A DNA stretch of 30,091 nt, taken from NCBI GenBank assembly GCA_910584865.1, contig CAJUCE010000004.1, positions 59,758 through 89,848 on the forward strand. The letters are read 5' to 3'. The DNA is from an uncultured Acetatifactor sp. Its GTDB lineage: Bacteria; Bacillota; Clostridia; Lachnospirales; Lachnospiraceae. Each line of letters starts with the position of its first letter. Position 1 is the first letter of the stretch. Below are positions 8,524-14,563 of the stretch, piece after piece. The translations under genes and the position numbers were made by a program. The notes under the pieces were generated by a model. That model saw only the letters and a list, made by a program, of their open reading frames with translations, was not told where the DNA came from and made no database searches.

Positions 8524-9236
8524 ATCCTGCCTTCCAACATACGTATGGCTTCTCCTGCCATAACCGCATTTTTGAAATCATGAATGTCTTTTAACTTTCT
8601 GTCGAACACCATCCCGCCGTAAAGCATCTGCGTGCTATGCTGATCCGAACCCGCAGTCATGGGGAAGTGATATTTGGCCGCATAGGCCACGGCTCTTGCG
8701 TCATATTCCAGACAGGGCGGATTCGCTGCCATTCCCTTCCTGATATTCGCCGCATTCCATCCCTCTACCGCATCCACATACTCCGGAAACAGGCGAATCT
8801 CCGGAATATACGAAGCTTCCCTGTAAGGATGGGCATGACAGACAATGCCGCCTGCCTCATGCACCAGTGCAAACTGCTCCTCCACGGAAGCATCCCGGAT
8901 CTCCGGATGCTTCCGCAGCCATTCCCTGTCCGGGCCATAGATCAAAAATTCCGTTCCGTCATAGCCGGACTCCCATCCGAAGAACACCTGCAGCCCGCAT
9001 TTCTCCCCTTCCCTTTTGGCCGCTTCGTAGCCCCGGCAAAAGGCATCCACCCATTCGCTCCAGGGAAGGCTCCTGTCCGCCGCCGTATTTCCGTAGAAGA
9101 AATGATCCGTCACTATAATCCCTGTATATCCGGCCTCCGCGTAAGCCCTGGCCATCTCTGCTCCTGTATTTTGACCGCAGGCGCTTCCCTCGCTGGTATG
9201 CATATGTGTCTCATACCAATACCCGTCTCTCTTCAT
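8520..9236 (-). CDS. PHP-domain metal-dependent phosphoesterase
   Basis: A 238-aa stand-alone PHP protein. Metal-binding motifs appear in the expected order: H11-x-H13 in ETHMHTSE, D44-H45 in TDHFF, E89, H134-x-H136 in CHAHPYR, and D198-x-H200 in GSDQH. The family includes histidinol phosphatase-like and DNA polymerase-associated phosphoesterases; the substrate here is unknown. There is no signal peptide, so it should be cytosolic. Its stop overlaps the start of the first ABC gene (ATGA), so it is the first gene of a PHP-ABC-ABC-GNAT unit. It has a leader of about 170 nt with a strong hairpin (9332-9365) behind a sigmaA-like promoter at 9414-9443. Confidence 0.88.
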   Translation of the reverse strand: MKRDGYWYETHMHTSEGSACGQNTGAEMARAYAEAGYTGIIVTDHFFYGNTAADRSLPWSEWVDAFCRGYEAAKREGEKCGLQVFFGWESGYDGTEFLIYGPDREWLRKHPEIRDASVEEQFALVHEAGGIVCHAHPYREASYIPEIRLFPEYVDAVEGWNAANIRKGMAANPPCLEYDARAVAYAAKYHFPMTAGSDQHSTQMLYGGMVFDRKLKDIHDFKNAVMAGEAIRMLEGRI

Positions 9237-9331
9237 ATGCGCAAGCCCCCAATCATCTGTCCCTCTTTATGAAGCCGTCTCCCGTCTGATTTTTATACCG
9301 CCGGGATACCTTCCGCATCGCCGCAAAACCG

Positions 9332-9365
9332 CCGGTTCTCCTTCGGGCTTCCGAAAGAAAACCGG
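9332..9365 (-). promoter_or_regulatory. Long hairpin in the leader of the PHP-ABC unit
   Basis: A 15-bp stem (9332-9346 with 9351-9365, containing two G.U pairs in the minus-strand RNA) closes a four-base loop. On the minus strand it is followed shortly by CGGTTTTG, a weak T-tract. It lies between the promoter and the PHP start, so it may act as an attenuator or as an RNA-stabilising structure. No known riboswitch pattern is seen. Confidence 0.5.
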
Positions 9366-9413
9366 CCTGCGTGCTATCCCCGCAGGACAATACGCCAAAG
9401 CGCTGGAAATTAT

Positions 9414-9443
9414 ATTTTACTCCCTCTCCGGCACAGGAGTCAA
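9414..9443 (-). promoter_or_regulatory. Probable sigmaA promoter of the PHP-ABC unit
   Basis: On the minus strand, TTGACT (9438-9443) and TAAAAT (9414-9419) are separated by 18 bp. The spacer contains ACTCC...GGAGT, an inverted repeat lying between the two boxes. That layout is seen at MerR-family promoters, but no MerR gene is in the window. TATAAT is also present at 9409-9414, with a 23-bp spacing that is too long for a normal promoter. Confidence 0.5.
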
Positions 9444-9466
9444 GAGTACTGTCCAAAATTAATTAT

Positions 9467-9492
9467 AAAAAGATGCCGCCCTTACTCCGGCA
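9467..9492 (-). terminator. Short intrinsic terminator after the SGNH hydrolase gene
   Basis: On the minus strand, TGCCG (9488-9492), a nine-base loop containing the TAA stop, and CGGCA (9474-9478) are followed by TCTTTTTAT. The stem is short but the T-tract is good. Confidence 0.55.
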
Positions 9493-10549
9493 GGCAGTGC
9501 TTCACCAACTCCCCGATCACCTCTGCCATCCTGAAAAATCCCAAATCATTGGGATGCGTACCGTCCACTGTACAATCGTACCGCCTGTTTCCCGCAAAAA
9601 GCTGGAAACCATCCACAAAATACACCTTCCTGTCCCCTTCCTCAAATGCCTGCCGGTAAGTCCCATATACCACGTCCCGCCTTCGGATATCTTCCTCCTC
9701 ATTCAGCCGGAAATTCGGCCTGGACACAAAGATCATCGGGGTCTGAGGATGGGCCTCTCTGTAGTTTTGATATATGCGGAAATGAGTGTCCTCCAGATAA
9801 CTGCTGTCCGGCGCATTGTGATCATAATCGCAGACAAACACACTGGCATCAATCCCTGACAGATACGAAACCATCTCCGGTTCCCCTTTTGCGCCCCCGG
9901 AAAAGCCAAGACACAGGAAATCCACATTGGTCTGTCTTGCAATGGCCGCCGGATAATTATTCCCCGGCCGGGATACACATCCTCCCTGGGTGATGGAGGA
10001 ACCATAGTACAGAACCGGTTTCACAGCACGATATCCGCGGCCCGCCTCCAGCCCCGCGGTTTCCTCCAGCCCGATGAACAGCTCTTCCACGCCGCTGTAA
10101 AGAGGCAGATGAATGGTAATCTCCCGCATCTCCCTGCGGGAAAAATATACCGCAGACTCAAAATAATCCGGATGTTCCATCGGCGGAATAAAGGATCCCG
10201 CATACAGATCCTGCCCGTTTTCATATAGATAGAGATCCAGGCCATGAGATCCTGTAAGCGGCATATGGGGCATCCAATGGGCATTTTTCAGCCGTACCTT
10301 CACCGCCACGTAACCGGAATCCGTCCGGAACCGGATGCGTCCTCCCGATGTATGCACACTCAAGCTCTCCACACCCGGACTCACCTTCCCGGCCCTCTCC
10401 ACAGGCATTCTCATATACTGCCCTGTCTCCCGAGGCCTGTAGAGGCCGTAAATGTCAAACGGAGCCTCCAGTGCGCTGCGATATCGCAGACCATCGATAT
10501 GTAAGTCTGACTCTACCAGTAAATTTTTGTCGATTTCACTTAGTTTCAT
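9482..10549 (-). CDS. SGNH/GDSL-type hydrolase with N-terminal GxDLY domain
   Basis: A 355-aa two-domain protein. The N-terminal half (about 1-170) carries the GLDLY motif at 103-107 that names the GxDLY domain usually paired with this hydrolase type. The C-terminal half is an SGNH hydrolase: nucleophile Ser185 in YGSSITQGG, Gly216 in GFSGG, Asn245 in DYDHN, and Asp329-x-x-His332 in VDGTHPNDLG. These enzymes are esterases or deacylases on small molecules or carbohydrates; the substrate is unknown. There is no signal peptide, so it is presumably intracellular. AGGAG lies nine bases before ATG 10549. A short terminator overlaps the stop, so it is likely a single-gene transcript. The 155 bp between it and the Rrf2 gene hold no gene that I can support. 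Confidence 0.88.
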   Translation of the reverse strand: MKLSEIDKNLLVESDLHIDGLRYRSALEAPFDIYGLYRPRETGQYMRMPVERAGKVSPGVESLSVHTSGGRIRFRTDSGYVAVKVRLKNAHWMPHMPLTGSHGLDLYLYENGQDLYAGSFIPPMEHPDYFESAVYFSRREMREITIHLPLYSGVEELFIGLEETAGLEAGRGYRAVKPVLYYGSSITQGGCVSRPGNNYPAAIARQTNVDFLCLGFSGGAKGEPEMVSYLSGIDASVFVCDYDHNAPDSSYLEDTHFRIYQNYREAHPQTPMIFVSRPNFRLNEEEDIRRRDVVYGTYRQAFEEGDRKVYFVDGFQLFAGNRRYDCTVDGTHPNDLGFFRMAEVIGELVKHCLPE

Positions 10550-10704
10550 TGTTCTGCACTCCTATCTGTATGATTTTCCTTATTTTCCCGGCTTGTCCGC
10601 CGCCATTTTCTCATAAATACCTTACCTCTTCCGTACGGCTTCCGTTTTGATACTGCCAACATCCTATCATTCCATGCCTGTGTGGGTTTTCCCTGCCGAA
10701 GCAA

Positions 10705-11133
10705 TTATACGCCGTTCCCGGCTCCGTCAATCCCCGCACATAAATCCGCCAGGGTATATTGTCCCAGGTAATCCGAAATCACCTTATCCAATCCCTTCCA
10801 GAGGGGAAGCGTCCGGCAGCCGTCTACGCGTGCGCAGGCTTCGCGTCCCGGTTCCAGGCAGGCCACGGGAGCCAGAGGACCTTCCGTCAATTCAAGAATG
10901 TCCTTCACGCTGTACTCCTCCGCCGATCTGTTCAGCCGGTAACCGCCACCCTTTCCCCGCACGGCGTCAAGCATTCCTCCCTTCACCAGCTCCTTCACCA
11001 CGATCTCCAGATATTTTTCCGAAATCTCCTGACGGACCGCCACATCCTTCAGCGGTACAAAGCCATCCTTCTGATGCTCCGCTATATCCAGTAAAAACCG
11101 CAGTGCATATCTGCCCTTTGTAGATATCATCAT
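10705..11133 (-). CDS. iscR: Rrf2-family transcriptional regulator, IscR-like
   Basis: A 142-aa Rrf2 winged-helix regulator beginning MMISTKGRYALRFLLDIAEH, the typical family start. The recognition-helix region is EISEKYLEIVVKELVKGGMLDAVRGKGGGYRL (37-67). Three cysteines, Cys92, Cys100 and Cys106, sit where IscR binds its [2Fe-2S] cluster. ATG 11133 is chosen because GGGAGG lies seven bases upstream; ATG 11139 is only one base from it. The gene is divergent from iscS-iscU. Its own promoter and the iscS promoter each carry a CCTAT-N15-ATAGG inverted repeat, so it probably controls both, sensing Fe-S status. The symbol is by analogy; a CymR-like (cysteine) role is less likely given the three cysteines and the neighbours. 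Confidence 0.9.
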   Translation of the reverse strand: MMISTKGRYALRFLLDIAEHQKDGFVPLKDVAVRQEISEKYLEIVVKELVKGGMLDAVRGKGGGYRLNRSAEEYSVKDILELTEGPLAPVACLEPGREACARVDGCRTLPLWKGLDKVISDYLGQYTLADLCAGIDGAGNGV

Positions 11134-11202
11134 CTTCATCCCTCCCGATTCCGTTATGCCCAAGTCTTCTTACCGTTCTCATTTCCCGGCTAAACAGCCT
11201 TA

Positions 11203-11235
11203 TCCTATCTTACCACAAGGTTGATAGGAATTCAA
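11203..11235 (-). promoter_or_regulatory. Promoter of the Rrf2 gene with overlapping operator
   Basis: On the minus strand, TTGAAT (11230-11235) and TAAGAT (11207-11212) are separated by 17 bp. An inverted repeat, TCCTATC (11203-11209) and GATAGGA (11223-11229), overlaps the -10 box and fills the spacer. Its core, CCTAT-N15-ATAGG, is the same as at the iscS promoter, suggesting autoregulation. Confidence 0.75.
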
Positions 11236-11246
11236 GGAAATGTATT

Positions 11247-11283
11247 TATACCTATTGACATAGTATGTTTATAGGTATATAAT
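11247..11283 (+). promoter_or_regulatory. Promoter of iscS-iscU with overlapping operator
   Basis: A consensus sigmaA promoter: TTGACA (11255-11260), 17-bp spacer, TATAAT (11278-11283). A perfect nine-base inverted repeat, TATACCTAT (11247-11255) and ATAGGTATA (11271-11279), overlaps both boxes, so a bound repressor would block polymerase. A leader of about 125 nt follows before iscS. Confidence 0.85.
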
Positions 11284-11414
11284 AATACCATACACAGAAA
11301 TTTCGCATACACTCAGCCGCCGAATCAAATTCGAATCGGTTCACAGAGGCTTCCGAGAGACTTAAATCCTCGCGGATGAATATGAATACATTATATATAG
11401 AAAGGAATAGCACA

Positions 11415-12599
11415 ATGATCTACGCAGACAATGCAGCTACAACCAGAATGAGTGCCGCCGCCATCGATGCCATGCGAAGCTGCATGGAAGAAAACTGGGG
11501 CAATCCGTCCAGCCTCTATCGCTTGGGCCAGAGCGCATCAGAAACCCTTCAAAACGCCAGAGAACGGATTGCCGCCTGTATCGGCGCCGCCTCCGGAGAA
11601 GTCGTATTTACATCCGGCGGCAGCGAGGCGGATAACCAGGCCATTCTCTCCGCCGCCCGTCTGGGTGTACAAAAGGGGAAAAAGCATATCATTTCCACCG
11701 CCTTTGAGCATCATGCTATCCTGCACACACTGAAAAGGCTGGAGGCTGAGGGCTTTGAAGTGGAGCTGCTGCCCGTGGGCAATTCGGGAACCGTCAGCGC
11801 CTCTCAGGTGGCAGAAGCCATCCGTCAAGACACGGCTTTCGTCACAATCATGTACGCCAACAACGAGATCGGTTCTATCCTGCCCATACCGCAGATCGGA
11901 GAAATCTGCCGGGAGCGGGGTGTTATTTTCCACACTGACGCCGTACAGGCTGCAGGTCATCTCCCCATCGACGTAAAGGAGCAGAACATCGATATGCTAT
12001 CCCTTTCCGCCCACAAATTTCACGGGCCGAAAGGAATCGGCGTACTATATGCCAGGCAGGGCATTCCCCTGACAAACCTCATCGAAGGCGGCGCGCAGGA
12101 ACGGGGAAGACGGGCTGGAACGGAAAATGTCTCCGCCGCCATGGGCATGGCTGCGGCGTTGGAGGAAAGCTGTGCACATATGGCAGAAAACGCCGCAAGA
12201 GTCTCTGCCCTGCGGGACAGACTCATTGCGGGTCTTTCCCGGATCTCCCATTCCGCCCTCAACGGCGATCCGGTTAACCGGCTTCCCGGCAATGTGAATT
12301 TCTGCTTTGAAGGCATTGAAGGAGAAAGCCTGCTTCTGCTTCTGGATGACCACGGTATCTGTGCCTCCTCCGGATCGGCCTGTACTTCCGGCTCCCTGGA
12401 TCCCAGCCATGTCCTGCTGGCCATCGGACGCCCCCATGAGATTGCCCACGGCTCTCTGCGGCTGTCTCTGTGCGGGGAAAACACGGAAGCCGACGTCGAT
12501 GCAATTTTGAAAGCAGTCCCGGAAATCGTGGACTATCTCCGCAATATGTCCCCGCTGTGGAAAGATAAATGCAGTGGGAAAAAAGAATTTATCCTGTAA
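11415..12599 (+). CDS. iscS: Cysteine desulfurase, IscS/NifS family
   Basis: A 394-aa PLP-dependent enzyme that takes sulfur from L-cysteine as a persulfide for Fe-S cluster assembly. It begins MIYADNAATTRMS and has the family landmarks: EHHAIL (His99-His100), the PLP Lys201 in SLSAHKFHGPKG, and the catalytic Cys323 in SSGSACTSGSLDPSHVL, a long flexible class I loop. ATG 11415 is preceded by AAAGGAA; the frame is open to 11376 without a better site. A Cys-containing tail, DKCSGKKEFIL, follows the core. The iscU-type scaffold starts 14 bases downstream, and the regulator is divergent. Confidence 0.95.
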   Translation: MIYADNAATTRMSAAAIDAMRSCMEENWGNPSSLYRLGQSASETLQNARERIAACIGAASGEVVFTSGGSEADNQAILSAARLGVQKGKKHIISTAFEHHAILHTLKRLEAEGFEVELLPVGNSGTVSASQVAEAIRQDTAFVTIMYANNEIGSILPIPQIGEICRERGVIFHTDAVQAAGHLPIDVKEQNIDMLSLSAHKFHGPKGIGVLYARQGIPLTNLIEGGAQERGRRAGTENVSAAMGMAAALEESCAHMAENAARVSALRDRLIAGLSRISHSALNGDPVNRLPGNVNFCFEGIEGESLLLLLDDHGICASSGSACTSGSLDPSHVLLAIGRPHEIAHGSLRLSLCGENTEADVDAILKAVPEIVDYLRNMSPLWKDKCSGKKEFIL

Positions 12600-12613
12600 G
12601 GAGGGTTTCTATC

Positions 12614-12982
12614 ATGGCATTATACAGTGAAAAGGTAATGGATCATTTCCGCAATCCCAGGAATGTGGGAGTAATCGAGAATGCAGACGGAGTGGGCGAA
12701 GCAGGCAACGCTGTCTGCGGAGATATTATGAAAATCTACCTTAAAATTGACAATGATATTGTGACCGACGTTAAATTTGAGACATTCGGCTGTGGTTCGG
12801 CCATCGCCTCCAGCTCCATGGCCACTGAACTCATCAAAGGCAAGCCATTAGAGCAGGTACTGCAGCTCACCAACAAAGCCGTCACGGAGGCGCTGGACGG
12901 CCTGCCGGCCCATAAGCTGCACTGCTCCGTTCTGGCAGAAGAAGCTATCCGAGCAGCGGTAAAGGATTACTATGAGCGTTAA
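12614..12982 (+). CDS. iscU: Fe-S cluster scaffold protein, IscU/NifU-N type
   Basis: A 122-aa scaffold on which Fe-S clusters are built with sulfur from the cysteine desulfurase. It has the three conserved cysteines and the nearby Asp: Cys35 and Asp37 in AVCGD, Cys60 in FGCGSAIASSSM, and Cys104 in LHCSVLAEEA. The GGKP-type chaperone motif of proteobacterial IscU is not present; this is the shorter clostridial NifU-like form. AAGGAGGG lies eight bases before ATG 12614, and the gene is cotranscribed with iscS. No hscA/hscB, ferredoxin or suf genes follow. Confidence 0.95.
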   Translation: MALYSEKVMDHFRNPRNVGVIENADGVGEAGNAVCGDIMKIYLKIDNDIVTDVKFETFGCGSAIASSSMATELIKGKPLEQVLQLTNKAVTEALDGLPAHKLHCSVLAEEAIRAAVKDYYER

Positions 12983-13011
12983 TAAATTCGTTGAAAAAAC
13001 TTTAATTTTCT

Positions 13012-13040
13012 ATTGATTTTTATCCCATTTATGCTACAAT
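13012..13040 (+). promoter_or_regulatory. Promoter of the tRNA-Ala gene
   Basis: TTGATT (13012-13017), 17 bp, TACAAT (13035-13040). The expected transcription start falls a few bases before the tRNA at 13050. Confidence 0.75.
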
Positions 13041-13049
13041 AATGTGTAT

Positions 13050-13122
13050 GGGGCATTAGCGCAGTTGGGAGCGCGCAACATTCGCATTGTTGAGGCCGTG
13101 GGTTCGAATCCCATATGCTCCA
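13050..13122 (+). tRNA. tRNA-Ala (anticodon CGC)
   Basis: A full 73-nt cloverleaf can be drawn by hand. The acceptor pairs GGGGCAT with ATGCTCC and includes the G3-U70 pair that identifies alanine tRNAs. The D stem is GCGC/GCGC, the anticodon stem is CAACA/TGTTG with loop TTCGCAT (anticodon CGC, codon GCG), and the T arm is GTGGG-TTCGAAT-CCCAT. The discriminator is A, and CCA is not encoded. It has its own promoter and a terminator directly downstream. Confidence 0.96.
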
Positions 13123-13132
13123 TGCTGAGAGG

Positions 13133-13184
13133 AAGCCGTAACTCAAAGATTTTCCAGTAAAATCAAGGGATTGCGGCTTTTTTA
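13133..13184 (+). terminator. Terminator of the tRNA-Ala transcript
   Basis: AGCCGTAA pairs with TTGCGGCT (one G.U), enclosing a second small hairpin GATTTT/AAAATC, followed by a run of seven Ts. Confidence 0.8.
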
Positions 13185-13248
13185 TATTTCGTCTTTACTT
13201 CGTTTTTACCAAATTATCAATGGTTTTTCCGAAATTTTTAAAAATATC

Positions 13249-13277
13249 TTGAAATTATTCCGTTTTCACCGTATGAT
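13249..13277 (+). promoter_or_regulatory. Probable promoter of the Uma2-family gene
   Basis: TTGAAA (13249-13254), 17 bp, TATGAT (13272-13277). It lies in an AT-rich intergenic region, together with an imperfect direct repeat of about 21 bp (13201-13221 and 13261-13281). A small hairpin, TTGCC-AAAC-GGCAA, lies at about 13351-13364, shortly before the gene. Confidence 0.55.
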
Positions 13278-13400
13278 CAATAATAGAAATTGGGCCGTGT
13301 AGCCGCCGGCATCCCCATTGAGGCCATAGAATCATATCGGTCATTAATCAGTTGCCAAACGGCAATGTAAAAAATTGCAAGGAAGGAGAGTACTTCACTT

Positions 13401-13946
13401 ATGGCATTCGCACAACCCACATCGTATACTGAAGAAGATTATTACAACCTGCCTGAAAATGTCCGGGCAGAATTGATTGGCGGACAGTTTTATTATATGG
13501 CGGCGCCAAGCCGAATGCATCAGGAAATATTAAGTGCGCTCCATGCGGCTATATATAATTACATCAAGTCAAACGGCGGCTCCTGCAAAGTATATCCTGC
13601 ACCTTTTGCAGTCAAGATCTCTAAAGAGAAAGATACTATCGTTGAACCAGACATAAGCGTTATATGTGCCCCGGATAAACTCACCGACAGGGGATGCACC
13701 GGAGCACCAGACTGGATTATTGAGATTATTTCCCCCGGCAATCCCGGCCATGACTATATTCGTAAATTAAACTTATATATGAATTCCGGCGTCCGGGAAT
13801 ACTGGATTGTAAACCCGATGAAAAGCACCGTCAATGTTTACGATTTTGAACATGAAAAAGGGACTGACCAGTATGTTTTTAAAGATACAATTCCAGTATG
13901 CATATATGAGAACCTAAATATTAATATTGCATATTTGCTTTCATGA
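13401..13946 (+). CDS. Uma2-family (DUF820) putative nuclease
   Basis: A 181-aa protein of the Uma2/DUF820 family, which has a PD-(D/E)XK nuclease-like fold. The likely active-site residues are Asp84 in VEPDISV, Glu108 in WIIEIISPGN, and Lys122 in IRKLNLY. The C-terminus has the usual GVREYWIVNP.....V.VY pattern. The family is abundant in cyanobacteria and scattered in clostridia, mostly as single genes of unknown role, and is often linked to mobile DNA. The start is ATG 13401, with GGAGAG about 12 bases upstream, rather far. It stands alone between the tRNA and a recombinase remnant and uses more AT-rich codons than its neighbours, which suggests acquisition. Confidence 0.85.
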   Translation: MAFAQPTSYTEEDYYNLPENVRAELIGGQFYYMAAPSRMHQEILSALHAAIYNYIKSNGGSCKVYPAPFAVKISKEKDTIVEPDISVICAPDKLTDRGCTGAPDWIIEIISPGNPGHDYIRKLNLYMNSGVREYWIVNPMKSTVNVYDFEHEKGTDQYVFKDTIPVCIYENLNINIAYLLS

Positions 13947-13959
13947 CTAAAAGCCAATA

Positions 13960-14124
13960 TTACTGTCCTTTCAGCCATTCTTTCAGGGTTTTTCCATCCC
14001 TGCCATCAAAAAGCGCCAGCAGGTGGTGGTCATTGCCGTGCTGGCTGCTGCGGACATGGTCGAGCTGTTCCACGAATGTACGCTGCACGCATCCGGTATT
14101 TTTGCAGGCGTACCTAAAAACCGT
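13960..14124 (-). pseudogene. C-terminal fragment of an unidentified protein
   Basis: On the minus strand a frame is open from after a TAA at 14125-14127 to a TAA at 13960-13962. It encodes about 54 residues ending NDHHLLALFDGRDGKTLKEW plus LKGQ. It has no start codon or ribosome site and abuts the broken integrase end, so it looks like the tail of another gene joined by a deletion. I do not recognise the family; the pattern of a conserved-looking tail without a head is the only evidence. Confidence 0.35.
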
Positions 14125-14482
14125 TTATCGTAACAGGGGCATACCCTGCCCCTGCCAGATAAGCCTTCCACCCGGATGTAATCTCTTTGCTCACGGCTAC
14201 AGTTTCAGGCCGCGCGTCTGCTGCCTCCCTGTTCCCCTTCGCCGTGCCTGCATCCGGGTTCGTGCCCGAGCCCGCTTCCGTTTTGCCCCTCTGCTCCTCC
14301 TGCGCTGAAATGCACACTTCACCGGCCGGAGGATTTTCCTGCTGTATCCTGTTCTTTTTCACCCATGCGGCAAAAGCCTGAATATCTCTCAAATATTTCT
14401 GCACGGTGCTTGGCGCATATTCCTCCTGAATCAGCTGATTTCGGTAATTTCGGATGCTTTCTTTATTCATCTCATGTGTCAT
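14114..14482 (-). pseudogene. Truncated tyrosine recombinase/integrase (N-terminal part)
   Basis: The frame encodes about 122 residues. YRNQLIQEEYAPSTVQKYLR and IQAFAAWVKKN match the SAM-like core-binding domain that starts tyrosine recombinases, followed by a low-complexity Glu/Gly/Ala-rich stretch and then ITSGWKAYLAGAGYAPVTIN, a second core-binding-like piece. It stops at 14114, exactly where the helical domain should continue, and the entire catalytic domain (R...HxxR...Y) is missing. AAAGGAG lies nine bases before ATG 14482, so the start is intact. It is best read as the remnant of an integrative element, in a region about 1 kb from a tRNA. A functional short protein is unlikely. Confidence 0.65.
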
Positions 14483-14563
14483 ATTCACGTTCTCCTTTAT
14501 CTGTAGTATGCGTCTCTAATATCTAAGTTGTATCCTGTAAATCAATATCCGCCAAAAGCTTTC

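Noticed and set aside
13943..14308. 121-codon plus-strand frame starting inside the Uma2 stop region
   Set aside because: It is antisense to the recombinase remnant; its Trp/Ser/Cys-rich product has no recognisable pattern and no ribosome site.
13050..14482. tRNA-Ala as attachment site of the lost integrative element
   Set aside because: No second copy of the tRNA 3' end was found downstream, and the integrase remnant is about 1 kb away on the opposite strand, so att sites cannot be supported.
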